DNA of 20,658 nucleotides from Candolleomyces eurysporus (taxonomy: Eukaryota > Basidiomycota > Agaricomycetes > Agaricales > Psathyrellaceae): contig JANBPK010001155.1 in NCBI GenBank assembly GCA_027579435.1, positions 1-20,658 on the forward strand, in the 5' to 3' direction. Below are positions 1 through 10,017 of the stretch, piece by piece. Within the stretch, counting starts at the first letter, position 1; every line of letters begins with the position of its first letter. A program made the position numbers and the translations under genes. The notes below the pieces were generated by a model. That model searched no databases, was not told the origin of the DNA, and saw only the letters and a list, made by a program, of their open reading frames with translations.

Positions 1-478
1 GTTTTATTTGTATTATCATAAGTGGGTAGCTAGCGTTTGTATTTCGCGTCGGGACCGTGTTCCCAGGAATCTACGAGAGCCATCTGTTATCGAGAAAAGA
101 GTGTTTAAGTTCACAAAGTCAATCAGAGTTGTGTCGCTTGCGTTTATCGAATCGTTCTTGCGTTAAAGTTGCTCGAGACCGTGTTCTCTGTTCGCGAAGT
201 TATCCGTCGTATCTCGAACCATACCGTGTGTTAGCGAAGTCACTTTGTGAAGCATTTCCATCGTTGTTGGTTGAGCCTTAGCTCCCCCTCGAACTTGCAA
301 TTGTACAAGAAGAGTTCTAGAAGCCTCTGTTGACTAGACTTAGAGCTTTTACCTATACCCCTTGCCCGCCTTTATCTTCACGAAGGTATTTGGTGTGTTG
401 TGTTGTTGTGGTTGTGTGTGTGTGTTTTAGTCCTATAGTTTGGTTGTTAGAGCGCCCTAGTTCGCTACCTGCACATCA
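1..478 (+). mobile_element. 3' part of an LTR (retrotransposon remnant, cut by window edge)
   Basis: The segment has no convincing coding frame, carries a GT-rich stretch around 390-425, and ends in CACATCA at 472-478. It is followed at once by a TGG-starting stretch (480 onward) that resembles a tRNA primer-binding site. The two complete solo LTRs in this window also involve a CACATCA or TCATCA end, which supports reading this as an LTR end. No gag or pol coding follows; the internal region is cut off by the MITE at 541 and then by unrelated sequence. The 5' boundary lies outside the window, so the element type (Ty3-like or Ty1-like) cannot be decided. Confidence 0.45.
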
Positions 479-479
479 G

Positions 480-498
480 TGGCGCCAACCAGCTGGCC
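480..498 (+). other. putative primer-binding site
   Basis: TGGCGCCAACCAGCTGG begins 1 nt after the LTR end. A PBS normally starts with TGG because it pairs with the CCA 3' end of a tRNA. I did not match it to a particular tRNA. Confidence 0.35.
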
Positions 499-540
499 TA
501 CTAAACCCTAATCTCAGGTATATGGCGGGCACACCTCTAA

Positions 541-812
541 CACTGTGGTTTTTGATGTGTTTGTTCAAAGAGCACATTTTAAGCAAACCAAATGTAAGGG
601 TTGACTTTAACCACAATCTGTAATACAAATGTTCAAGCTGGGCAAATTCAAATTTGCATTGCATGTGTCTGGCCTCCCTCTGCCACCACTAAAAATTTGC
701 TCAGTATGTGTCCAATGTAGGCACATTAAACACAAACTGTAAACAAATGCATTCCTTGCACCTGATTTGCCTAAGATGTGCTTATTAAACAAACACATGA
801 AAAACCACAGTG
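541..812. mobile_element. MITE with PIF/Harbinger-type signature
   Basis: This 272-bp element has long imperfect terminal inverted repeats. The first 59 bases (CACTGTGGTTTTT...) match the reverse complement of the last 59 at roughly 48 positions, and similarity continues more weakly inward. It is flanked on both sides by TAA (538-540 and 813-815). A 3-bp TWA duplication is the hallmark of PIF/Harbinger elements. It has no coding capacity. The apparent short ORFs on both strands here translate the two arms and therefore resemble each other. Confidence 0.75.
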
Positions 813-1081
813 TAAGTTGGCAGTCCTCGAGTAGACTCCAACTCTTGTGAACCCAAGAGTAGCGCACTCTTTCATTATCCTTTGTACCACGCAAGTTATC
901 TTAATACTGGAAGGGGTTTCATAGTGTAGAGATTAATTAGCCATGACTGTTAATTGAATGGTGAACAATATATTCAATAAATGGGTATTTATTCACAAAA
1001 AGCGAACACAGTTGTATCACTGGCCATGTTGAGAGGTGATGCATGAGAAGGAGGAGATGCCACCAAAGGAATGGCGGGGGC

Positions 1082-2413
1082 TCATGGAGAAATGGCAATG
1101 TTGGAAAGTTGTGCATGATGAATGAGTGGTGCATTTGCTGTTGCTGCCAGTACTGCTGCAATGACTAAGCTGGAAGTCTGCTCAAGGATGAAAGCACTGG
1201 CGTAGGCAGAAGCAGTTGGCTCAGGGAAGGTGGTGCTGTTGAGTGACGGCCAGGCTGGCTCTTCTAATTCATTCAAACACATCATTGACTCCAGAACCTC
1301 CACATTTGCCCAGTCTGGCTCTCCATTTGGCCAGAAGTCTGGAACATTGAAATCATCCGGATTGAACTTTGAAAAGTCAAAGGCTTCATTTGCGATTGCT
1401 GTAGCTACAGCCTGGGTGAGAAACTAGGATGACTGCAGATGGAGAAAGACGTACTCTGAGGTTCTGTCAAAACAGGAAGGTCAGTCCTCGTAGTTTCAGA
1501 TGAAGGACCACTTTGAGAAATTGATGGGCCACCAGGAGCAGCCACTGTCTCGCTAGCCGGAGGGTTGGTGGAGCTCAATGAGGAGGTGTGGCTGTCTTTT
1601 CATCCAAGTCAGCTGAGAATACAGAAAAGAGAAGATAAGAAAGATGTACTGACTGGAGTATCCTCCTTGCTAAACGATGCTCCCGATCCATCACCCTCCT
1701 CTGACGCGACGTGACCTTTGGTGGCCAATGGTATTGTTATGGGCTTGCTCAGGTCCTTGTTGCACTGGAGGCGGAGTCAGCCTAAGGTGAACGAGGAGGG
1801 ACTCTCAGTGCGAATGATAGCTCAGGTTGCAGTGAAAACCACCCAATGAATAAGGGGAGGTTCTTCGAAAGGGTGATAGCAAAGATGCCAAAAGCGGAAT
1901 GAAAGGTTGGCGGGGTCGCAGTTATTCTCCTTAAAAATAAGAGGAGTGATTCTTCCTTCACTCGGCGTGAGAGCAAGAGGGTTCGTCGGGGTTGATATCG
2001 CCACCGCTAGTTGGGTTGGGGAAGTCTGGGTCGGATGTTGCTCGTCACCGCTTCGAGGGACGATAATCAACAGGGGCTTGATTGTGAGGCAAATGAGCAA
2101 TAGTCAAAGCAACGGAACGGACAAGGGGAGGTGGATCCTCTGTTGTGGTGAGTGACCAAAGTTGTTGCAGTAGCTCGGGGCCTCGCGCTGCGTACTTCTG
2201 GTCGAGGAGAGCAAGCACTGCTGCCAATTCCGGAGTACTTGGCGGACGGTTGATAGCGCCCTGTGTAGCGTTAATAACGTCGCCGACAAGGTTACACACT
2301 ATGAACGATCCGAGACGGATCTTGGTTTCCGGGCCAATGATAAAATAAAGTCGAATGTAGGTGATGAGATAAAGTGAGTCGATTTCAGTCTTGGTGTAGA
2401 CTGCGAGGGTCAT
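1082..2413 (-). CDS. hypothetical multi-exon protein
   Basis: The first exon starts at ATG 2413 (MTLAVYTKTEID...) and is open for 122 codons to 2045. An overlapping frame (1822-2060) continues with a Thr/Pro-rich stretch and then ENNCDPANLSFRFW. A third stretch (about 1440-1720) encodes a Ser/Thr/Pro-rich linker (SSLSSTNPPASETVAAPGG). The last exon (1082 to about 1390) encodes an acidic, aromatic segment (FDFSKFNPDDFNVPDFWPNG) and then an Ala-rich tail ending at TAA/TGA 1082. A GTACGT donor followed 50 nt later by a TAG acceptor joins the last two in frame. Exon edges in the middle are uncertain. The acidic/aromatic region resembles an activation domain, but no DNA-binding domain is visible, so I assign no function. 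Confidence 0.5.
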
Positions 2414-2636
2414 TCACTAGAGAAAGGATTAGCGCAGAAGAGGGGTTTATACGAGTAGACAAGAGAGTAGATTCTTGAGAACAAGCTGAGGAGTTACCGC
2501 TCAGCTTGTACTGCCTATATACTATACATGCTACTGTGCCGCAGTCCGTGCTGAGGCATACATTGGTAATTACGCAGTCCTGCTAAGTAATAGTCCGTAG
2601 TCCGTAGTCAATCCGTAGTCCTAAGTTACTAAGTAT

Positions 2637-2666
2637 GCAGTTAGGTATTACAAAGTACCTAACTGC
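2637..2666. repeat. perfect 11-bp inverted repeat (hairpin)
   Basis: GCAGTTAGGTA (2637-2647) is followed after an 8-nt loop by its exact reverse complement (2656-2666). It lies upstream of the divergent gene start at 2413, among GCAGTCC words. A regulatory palindrome or a relic of a small repeat are both possible. Confidence 0.6.
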
Positions 2667-3267
2667 GGTCATCGTTCGCAGTCCTAGTGTTACTAAGAGA
2701 AAAAAAAAAGATACTACTGGGGTTATTACATAACAGGTATTCACGTTGGCAACGTGGATACAGCATGGAGGCGGTAAGTGTACTTCGGATTTGCACCTCA
2801 AGGAAAAGTACTGCAGCATCCAGAGCAGGGCTCACCCTCCCGGGGATTCCCCAATTTCAGGTTCCTCCGAAATCTCGTCTCCCGAATTGGATGCGATAGC
2901 GTATACCCCCCACCCCCTGGCTCACCCCGAGGCCGTGGTGATGTCCTTCTCGTGATAACGTGCATGATTCGCATTCTTAGATGTTTCGCATCTCGGCTCA
3001 GGTATCTTTCCAAAGAATCAGGGGTATTGTGAAATGAATGTGTCTAAACTCCGCTGGACATTCCATTCAACACGCGGCAAATGAATATGGTGACAAGTGA
3101 TCAGAAGGGACAGATGACAAAACGCTGAATGCACGAGGAAACGATGCATCCCGTTACTGAAAGCAACGAATTTGTGGATGCTCCGTGATTAGCTGCTTCA
3201 GTAAGGATAGCCCACCCACTATAATACAAAGAGTCAAAGCTCAGGGTCCTAAGGAAGAGATGGCCAC

Positions 3268-3299
3268 CATGCGCGTCTTCCCTCATGCGCGTCTTCCCT
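3268..3299. repeat. 2 x 16-bp tandem repeat
   Basis: CATGCGCGTCTTCCCT occurs twice in direct succession without mismatch. No function is evident. Confidence 0.7.
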
Positions 3300-3443
3300 T
3301 TGGCTGTATCCAAACGGAACCTGGATTGCCATTAACTTACGTCTCGGGAATCTCACGATTCGCCTTCTTTTGCGGCCAGATCGTTGATACGGTCGCCTTC
3401 TGACAGGTTACAGGTTCAGGCGCTTTGAGCAGGCTTTCGGCGC

Positions 3444-4206
3444 TTAGCTTCTAAAGGAGTAATCACAGACGACGGCGACAGAGAAGGCAGTATTACGACG
3501 AGTCCGAGTACGCTCCACCGGCGCCTTAGCGATACAGAGGCTGATCTGAGACATGTGCTCCTGGTTCCGTTTCACAGCCGCTATCCGACCATCCCAGCCA
3601 TACGGCAGTTCTTCTGCTGGCACCGCGGCGCACAGCTCCCTGTCACGTTGGATAATGCTCGATGTAATGTCCCATTGAAAGTAGACTTGGAGGTGGGTAA
3701 GTGCGACGTAGATGAGCGATAACTATCATTTAGGAGGGTGGATGGCATAATCGTCAGTCTCCGTGGTAGATAAACGAGATCCGGCCAAGTCCTCGTTGAA
3801 ACGGATTACTTCTGTATGTAGACGGTTAATGAGAGTCATTTGAGGAACACGCTGCTTGCCGAGCCTCATGGCTCTCTCAGCAAACGCCTAGCCACCATCA
3901 TCTGTGTCCAGAAACTAGTTGAAACCTGAGGAGTTCTCATCAGTGGGGGATAAACACGATGTATTAACGTGAAAATGGAAGATGAAAAAAAGATAGGCGC
4001 TCAATATGAATGAAACATGAGGTTCGAAGTCCATCGTCGGGAACGCAGGGATGAGCATGCCTCAAGTCTCAAACTCACCAGGCATCAGAACCGAATCCAT
4101 TCTTCCACTCTTTCGTTTCTTNCCCCCCTTTCTTTGAGCATTCGACCGAGCCCTTGTCTTGCAACTTCTGCTTATCATCGGCGAATTGGCGTTGAATAAT
4201 GAGTGG
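3444..4206 (-). CDS. hypothetical multi-exon protein
   Basis: Three minus-strand open stretches are protein-like. The first (4206-4079) encodes IIQRQFADDKQKLQDKGS... and ends at a strong GTGAGT donor. It contains an ambiguous base at 4122 beside a run of G on this strand. The second (3887-3726) encodes AERAMRLGKQRVPQMTLINR... with a possible ATG at 3869. The third (3722-3444) is in the same frame after two stops that must lie in an intron, and encodes WDITSSIIQRDRELCAAV followed by PAEELPYGWDGRIAAV. LPYGW recalls the start of a WW domain, but the rest does not fit one. The plus strand is also open across the third stretch (3429-3722) without an ATG; I prefer the minus strand because neighbouring exons agree with it. 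Splice sites between exons are unresolved. Confidence 0.4.
4122..4122. other. ambiguous base N beside a C-run
   Basis: One of five single Ns in the window (4122, 4573, 5857, 16673, 17906). Each lies immediately 5' of a homopolymer of 6-10 bases on the plus strand, which points to unresolved homopolymer length rather than a real gap. Confidence 0.8.
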
Positions 4207-4209
4207 TCA

Positions 4210-4478
4210 GAGTTACAGATGTACAGAGTAACATACATTGCATGGCAAGAAAACGAATTGAAAGGGGTAAACTACCAATGTACAAGCTACAATAAAATGG
4301 TTATGAGTCCGTTGTATAGATGCCGAAAGCCGTAAAAATACAATAAGAAATGGTTGAGGGTAGTGGTGGGGATTCCGCCGTGTTTGAGGCCAGTCATGTT
4401 GAATACACAGCGGCAGTCGTGTGAGGTGTCGGCTGGCCCAACAGAAGCCCAGGGACGAAAAGGTGATATGATCTTGCG
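4210..4478. other. AT-rich spacer between two minus-strand genes
   Basis: The A/T-rich stretch (about 4210-4350) has no open frame of note. It lies between the 3' end of the gene at 4479 and the 5' end of the gene at 4206, so it probably holds the 3' UTR of one and the promoter of the other. Confidence 0.35.
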
Positions 4479-5743
4479 CTACCTAAAGCCAGGCAGGGGA
4501 CGTCTCGTACTCGAAGACGATTCTGGGGTGGGTGACTCGGCCTTAATGGTAGGTGCTCCTAGTTCGGGCTTCNGGGGGGGAGAAACCTCCTTCGAATTTA
4601 AACGTGATTCCATTGCTCGTCCAGGTTGACCTTCTTCTGGGATTAGAGGCTTTCTCGACCGTAGGGACGGGTGTAGAAGGCATTTGTTGACCACGGGCAC
4701 CAGAGGTGGATGCATCACTGGGCCCTAGGCGAGGTCTTCGGACGCTGCTTGGACCACGCATCCCTAGCTCGGGGAGAGGGGCTTGATTAGGAAGACGCTA
4801 GAAGAGGCTAGATGTAGCAAAGGAACACGGAAAATTGATACGACCGCGCACCTCTAAAGTGAAACGACAGACGGCGTGTCCATGTTTTCCAATTACTTGC
4901 TCTGCCTGAGAAGGTATCCTGTCAGTGCCACCCAGCATCGAAAATCCTTTCGCCAACCTCTGTGACCCGGTAGAGTCCATCGTATCGATACCTAGGGAGA
5001 GGGTTTTGTTATGAGACGAGCTGGAGCCAAGAGAGAGACCACCACAGACCCGGATGCCGGCGCATATTTGGAGCGTAAAACAGAAGATCGTATAACACGG
5101 ACTGGCTGTTTCCGTACACATGACATCTAAAAGAGAGCGATTCAGCGCCATTGTATACAAGTGATGGACGATTTACGTACTTTTAGTGCAGCGTTACCCC
5201 TGACCCAAGCCTGATCCTGGGTCTGCATCTCGGTATCTCGAGAATGCCCGCCTAAGGGTGAGAGATCTCAATGGTAGCCTAAGGAACGCCCAGCGCCGAG
5301 GGTGACCCTACCTTCACCGGTGTAGAATCTGTGAGGAGGTGTTGAATCGTCAGACAGCTACTACAAGAGTCAATTGCGGAGGCGTACATGATATCGCCAT
5401 GGTCTTCGTCATCGTCGTAGCGGCCCGCACTAGATGTTCAAGTTGATCCGTCGGTGTGCCTGATCTATGAAGGAGACGATGACCTACATCACGACAGAGA
5501 AAGCCCCTTCACCCTGTCGTCCATGAATTCCTCCCTCTGTCTTTCCATGCACCCCTGCAATGTACAGTTCTGTCCTATTCTCGTAACGAGAGAAGAGTTT
5601 GACATTATCCAAAGCCCCAAACCGAGCTCTATACAGATTGGGATTAGCTCATGCCGCAGAACGCTGGAGGGCAGTAGTACACGTACGGGTTCCTTTGCTG
5701 ACGATGCTTGATTGACTCCTTCAAAAATACCATAGGGAGCGGG
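4479..5743 (-). CDS. hypothetical multi-exon protein
   Basis: Several minus-strand open frames follow one another. 5743-5489 is open for 85 codons without ATG (ELIPICIELGLGLWIMSN...). 5437-5312 encodes a short acidic exon (YDDDEDHGDIMYASAIDS) ending at a GTAGGG donor. 5160-4798 contains a good ATG at 5151 (MALNRSLLDVMC) and a segment RLAKGFSMLGGTDRIPSQAE. 4797-4543 encodes a Pro/Ser/Arg-rich tail. The tail frame changes exactly at N 4573 beside seven Gs: upstream reads ...FKFEGGFSP, downstream the other frame reads KPELGAPTIKAESPTPES... to a stop at 4479. A wrong homopolymer length would explain the break. I do not recognise the family. The 5' part could be a separate gene. Confidence 0.4.
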
Positions 5744-5809
5744 TTATCGTGGCTGTGGGGGATATCGTGGTTCGGGAAGAGCGACACCGAACGTGTTCAA
5801 ACCCCGCTC

Positions 5810-6415
5810 CAAGAGGTAGCAGATTCTCCGATCCGGGACCTTTTCTCACGCTGGTANCCCCCCCCCCTACCCTCCCAGATCAGGAAGTCAAGCGTGGCTT
5901 GTTTGCAACTGCCGTCGCTGATTGCAAGCGGCATAGTTTGTTAGTGCCGATGAATACCGTCACCTCGTCACTCAACATTACCGTTTGCCCACACTCGTTT
6001 CGCGTCGACGAGCGCGTCGATTTGACGCGCTCGTATCTCTTCCTCAATTCCGCTACAAAGCGTTTTTGTACTTGTATCTAGTAGGATATTTTCTCAAAAG
6101 ATACCACCTTCAACTTTGCCTTCCGCCCCTTCACTATCCATTAGCTCGAACCCCACTCTCTTCAAATGAATCTGTGCTATCTAACTTGATCTTTTGTGAA
6201 CTGAGCTCTGTAAATTTGTATTATGTTCATTAATACAGATAAGTATGTCTTCGTCACTTGCAAAAGTGTTCTCCAACATGGCGCGATTCAGAGTTGCCGT
6301 TCAGCCGTAGACTGATCGCCTTGTCTGCCGGGGTTCGGAATGTTCCATGTTGGGATCATGCTCAGGGTCGATTGGGTGGGAATGGGTCCTGGATCGGAGA
6401 ATCTGCTACCTCTTG
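5810..6415. mobile_element. hAT-type non-autonomous element (606 bp)
   Basis: The left end CAAGAGGTAGCAGATTCTCC and the right end are inverted copies; 25 bp are identical and 31 bp match with one mismatch. The element is flanked by the perfect 8-bp direct repeat CCCCGCTC (5802-5809 and 6416-6423). An 8-bp duplication with short TIRs is typical of hAT transposons. No transposase frame is present. A perfect 11-bp hairpin (ACGAGCGCGTC, 6008-6018 with 6024-6034) sits inside. The 124-codon plus-strand ORF starting at 6258 crosses the right end and is not a gene. Confidence 0.85.
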
Positions 6416-6423
6416 CCCCGCTC

Positions 6424-6706
6424 ATTGTGTAGTCGTCCTTCCCCACGGGCTAGCGGTTCCCTATTTGGGATCTTTGCCGGCACCCCCGAGAAAACGCTTA
6501 CGAGAACAGATTACCTCAGGAAATGAGTGCACTGCCAGTAACACTCAAAATCGCTACATACTCAGCGGGAGCGATGGAGCCCCGCGCGAGGTCCTCAAGA
6601 TTCGAGTCTGGAGTTCGACCGGGAATAAATGATACATACTTTGGACTATCGACTCTAGAAACGCACACTCGACGTTTCTCGACAAATACAGTAACTCTGC
6701 CTCTCC
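6424..6706 (-). other. possible coding fragment downstream of GTPase copy 1
   Basis: A minus-strand frame running from 6710 to 6516 overlaps the stop codon of GTPase copy 1 and reads SPKYVSFIPGRTPDSNLEDL and then APAEYVAILSVTGSALIS. It looks more protein-like than chance but has no clear start or acceptor. It may be part of an alternative 3' exon of copy 1 or a fragment of an older gene interrupted by the hAT element at 5810-6415. Confidence 0.25.
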
Positions 6707-7736
6707 TCAAAAACCCCTGATGAACTGTCTGAAAACGGCGGCTGCCTTTGCTAGGGGGGACTCGGCCCGCGGTTTAGCTACGAGCCCAGCATCTGTTTTT
6801 GCATAGGATTTCTTCTCGTCTACAATTTGGTGCTGGAGTAGAAGGACAATTCCGTCGGAGGTGGGGTCCTGCATGTTGTCAACTATTGTCTTCACAACTT
6901 CCAGAGCCGAGTTTGGCGAATTATCCAGGCGGACCATGGCGGCCTTTTGAGGACCGCTGAGCATTGAATGCCAAAATGTGTCACGAAGCTCGCTCTCTCT
7001 CTGAATTGAGAAATTAGGCTCCGTTCCGCACAAGTTCCATCTCGTAGTTGCGAGTATGATGCCAGGCAATGCATCCTCCCCACATATTTTTCGAAAGATC
7101 TCCAATCCGGAGGCATGACTGTCCGTCATCCGTTCCGGGACGATGGCCTGCATATAAACAACTCCAGCGACCTTGACTCCATCGCCGTATCTGTTAGCGT
7201 AGGCAAAGGTTATTAGTTGTTTAGACTGGCTGAAGAGAGAAAGACAGACGATGATGCTAGCCATACAGCGAGGCGCCGAAGGATCTCTTCATTAGTTAAC
7301 GAGACGTGGTCAAAACCTGGTGTGTCAACCAAGACGAGCCTACGACCCTCCACGTATTGCGGCTGGGAGAAGGGCGCTGAAGGAAGATCATCGACCACGT
7401 AGTGTGCCACATCTGAGGTGCATGGCTGGTATGAGTCGTCAACGGGAGCCTGATGCTTCGATCCCAGAGCCTCTAGGACGTTGTTGATGAACTAGCGGAA
7501 TGAGGGTGAGTTTGCTCAGCAAGAACTCCCAATATCTGCAAGCGCACTGTACTCTTTCCAACTCCAGTGGAGCCCATGATACTGACCAGACGTCCACATC
7601 AGCAATGGACATCTCAATGAATTCCAAAAAGCACGTACGGAATCACAATGTCACTGGCCCGACCTTCACCTCGAGGCAAGCACACGTCTTCAGCTTTCTT
7701 CCACTTTGCTTTGTGAATATCGTACCGCTTGGGCAT
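6707..7736 (-). CDS. AIG1-like P-loop GTPase, copy 1
   Basis: Predicted small GTP-binding protein of the AIG1/septin-like (TRAFAC) kind, 285 aa. Exons: 7736-7639, 7581-7548, 7491-7250, 7190-6707; all introns are GT-AG (56-59 nt) and the joined length is a whole number of codons. I chose ATG 7736 (MPKRYDIH) because copy 3 begins with the same MP(K/R) context, although the frame is open to 7808. G1 is GSTGVGKST (residues 36-44) on a 34-nt exon; G2 threonine lies in QPCTSDV; G3 is DTPGF; the G4-like motif is TTRWN, with Asn in place of the Asp seen in copies 2 and 3. The conserved block GVVYMQ follows exon 3. The C-terminal part is charged with some helix propensity and ends in FIRGF. Function is unknown; it is the downstream-most gene of a three-copy tandem array. 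Confidence 0.85.
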
Positions 7737-7809
7737 GCTTCGAAGTCCGTCTAGAGCAAGATCGGGAAAGTTGCTGGTAAGAGCGATGTCAATGGGCTGA
7801 CTACTCACA

Positions 7810-8095
7810 ATCGAAGTGGGGTGATACTCGGCTCTAGTGTAAAATAGGTTTCGAGGGTTCGGAGCGAAAGGTGAGTCTGTTATATTTCAAACACGTTCCT
7901 GACACATCGCCATAAACGTATTATGTCTATTGCGCGTTTTACCGATCCGGTCTACCTCATTTTGCACAAACTGAAGGTCACTCAACTGTGCAGTCACTCA
8001 CGTCACAACCGAAATCCAACTGGGAGCTTAAAGAAGGTGAGCGGGCGATGTAGCGACAATCGGACGAATATCATAGTCACGATGGGAAGGGAGAT
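7810..8095. other. spacer upstream of GTPase copy 1
   Basis: Probably 5' UTR and promoter of copy 1, possibly with a non-coding or coding upstream exon. A short minus-strand frame (about 8095-8030, DLPSHRDYDIRPIVATSP) looks protein-like and may link to the open frame at 8096-8500. Confidence 0.3.
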
Positions 8096-8500
8096 CTAGC
8101 GCATGCCATGAAATTGAGTGTTTCCATGTAAAATGCAAATTTTGAATTCCGCAAGCATGAGAACAGCGTCAGGGCAAGTTGAGTGTTCAACCTGAGTGTG
8201 ATTTTCGGAACTCAACACCCTCCCAGAAGGTACGTGATCTAGCTCACTGGATACCCACAACGCTCGTGTTTGAAGTAAGATCCCGTTGCCAGATTTGAGC
8301 GAGATATAATCGACGTGATCGACTAGGAAGAGGCGGCCCTTTGCCGAGTTGAAAGCGTCCTGCAACGTGTCTGCCTCAAGGAACACACTCGGGTGATATC
8401 TCTGGGCAGAATGAACCAGAGAGTTTGGGTGCTCCTCGTGTTGTCTTCGTGTTTCGTGTTCCGATGAAGCTGGACCCCCAATACAACCAAACTCTCCAAA
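8096..8500 (-). CDS. unidentified open frame (exon) between GTPase copies 1 and 2
   Basis: This minus-strand frame is open for 135 codons and has protein-like composition throughout: GGPASSEHETRRQHEEHP near the start, then LEADTLQDAFNSAKGRLFLV, and ALWVSSELDHVPSGRV further on. It has no ATG at its beginning, so it is probably an exon whose upstream part is spliced. It lies between the 3' end of GTPase copy 2 and the 5' end of copy 1 on the same strand. It could be a separate small gene or an upstream exon of copy 1. I recognise no domain. Confidence 0.4.
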   Translation of the reverse strand, partial: FGEFGCIGGPASSEHETRRQHEEHPNSLVHSAQRYHPSVFLEADTLQDAFNSAKGRLFLVDHVDYISLKSGNGILLQTRALWVSSELDHVPSGRVLSSENHTQVEHSTCPDAVLMLAEFKICILHGNTQFHGMR

Positions 8501-8618
8501 TTAACGAGCCAGTTTAATCGTGCGGATCTGAGATAGGCGCGTGACGACTACTCGAAGTATAGAAGGGACCAAATACATTCTGAGTGAGAAACAAGTGGCA
8601 TCCATTGCTGAACCGATA

Positions 8619-9538
8619 TCATCCCTGAGGCGGAAGTAGAGTTGGAGGATTTAGAGGATCGAGATTAGCGATCGTGACGGGGTTACTCACAAGGCAAAGA
8701 AAGACCTTGGCGTTGCCAAATCCGTGAACTCCGTCTTGGTCTTGGTCTGTCGCATCCCGGCGCCTGTTTTCTGCTCTCCTTTCGATGCATCGATTCAGCA
8801 TTGGCTCGATAATCTTCCATGCTGAGTCTGCCGAGTTGTCGAGTCGCTTTACCTCCATGCGGAATTCCTTCTCCAGTTCTTCCTTTCGCCTTTCCAGTGC
8901 AGCTGCTTGGGAGCATAGATCCCATCGCGTCGTTGCCAAGACCGCCTTTGAAGCAGCATCCTTCCCGCAGATCCTTTTTAGTTTTTGAAGGCTCGGTATC
9001 TCGTTACGTGCCATGCGGTTGGGCCAGATTGGGTACACGTACACCATCCCAGCGACATTGTAATTCACGTCGCAAGATTTTCTGTAGAGCTCAACGTTGA
9101 ATACAAGGCAGTGGCGGTCACTCAGAAATGACTCACGAAGTATGCAACCAACTCGCTGCCCAATTGATCCCATCGGAAACACCTCGAGAGTCGTCGAATC
9201 CTGGTGTATCAACGAGAATAAGCCGATTGCCCGGCACTTCCTGGTCGAGAGCCTGGCGTTCGGGAATTATTGTGGCGTAGCTCGTGGTCTCGCGAGTGCA
9301 GGCTGTAAATCCATCGCTGGTCGTTGCATCGGCTCTCTCAAGGATGTGGTTAATAAACTGTAAGGACAGCGTTGAATGATATTCGGTCACATTGGGTATC
9401 AACGGCATATAAGAGACTATACCGTGCTCTTTCCGTGCCCTAAGGGGCCAACTACACTGTTGATCGACGTCAGAGTACTCAGAGAGCGGCTTGAAGAAGC
9501 ACTCACAGTATCACAATGTCGATCGATCCTAATTTCAT
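8619..9538 (-). CDS. AIG1-like P-loop GTPase, copy 2
   Basis: Middle paralog of the array, 227 aa from ATG 9538 (MKLGSIDIVIL); an upstream exon is possible because a CAG acceptor directly precedes this ATG. Exons: 9538-9507, 9456-9423 (34 nt), 9357-9137, 9081-8691, 8624-8619. G1 is GPLGHGKST (residues 14-22), an unusual Leu/His version of the loop; G2 threonine is in TACTRET; G3 is DTPGF; G4-like TTRWDLC keeps the Asp. The region corresponding to RRIAVWLASS of copy 3 is replaced by GINWAASWLHTS. The C-terminus carries a basic, coiled-coil-like stretch (RCIERRAENRRRDATD) and is shorter than in copy 3. The last intron is 66 nt, so splicing or retention gives the same stop. The protein is shorter than its sisters and may be partly degenerate. 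Confidence 0.8.
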
Positions 9539-10017
9539 TGGCTGTACGGCACTTCAAAGAGGGAGCAGAGGGTCGAGGATAGAACACTGGCAGTAGTCAA
9601 TGTAAGGGTACCACCAGAGCTTAACTTAGTCAGCATGTAGCCGCGAGAAGGCACTGCGCCGGGCATTCATATCACGTAGGCCTAGGTACAGCTGAAGCAT
9701 TCAAATGAATGAACAAGGCCATATGAAAAGGTAGACCCAGCGAGATCTCCTTGGCCGTCTGACCGTGAGAGGTGCAGCCCACCGCCCAGCGCAGTACTGA
9801 GGTACCTTGCAACGATCCAACCAGACGAAGACTCGCAACATACCTCGCGGGCATTAGTGAATCGACGAGTGCGTTTGGCGCCGTTCAATCAGCTATGTTC
9901 AGTGCCACAGCTTCGATGCACCCTTGCTTACTCAAGGCCGATACGCATTACAGTCTACAATACATTATGGAATGATGCTTGAAAGTAATTGCCGCGATAC
10001 AACACTCTTCCTGAATC
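9539..10017. other. spacer between GTPase copies 2 and 3
   Basis: Short overlapping frames occur on both strands (60-80 codons), none with convincing composition or consistent splice sites. It probably holds the promoter of copy 2 and the 3' UTR of copy 3. Confidence 0.35.

Larger units (their letters stand above)
2414..3443. other. region without a convincing gene
   Basis: The part upstream of the gene ending at 2413 (about 2500-2700) is rich in GCAGTCC and AGTCCGT words and contains a perfect hairpin (see next entry) and an A-run at 2699-2709. Between 2740 and 3040 all three plus frames and one minus frame are open for 60-85 codons; the frame 2746-2955 has Ser/Pro/Glu-rich, protein-like composition, but I cannot choose a coding strand. 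A 16-bp unit is tandemly duplicated at 3268-3299. Confidence 0.4.

Noticed and set aside
57..281. 74-codon ORF near the left edge
   Set aside because: It lies within the LTR-like segment and has no recognisable domain.
6008..6034. Transcription terminator
   Set aside because: The perfect hairpin lacks a T-run, lies inside a non-autonomous element, and intrinsic terminators of this type are not expected in a fungal nuclear genome.
6258..6632. 124-codon plus-strand ORF as a gene
   Set aside because: It runs across the right terminus of the hAT-type element and its duplication; composition is not protein-like and no splice sites support it.
7736..7808. Longer GTPase copy 1 starting at 7808
   Set aside because: The first codon there is GTG, not ATG; ATG 7736 matches the start context of copy 3. 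An upstream exon remains possible.
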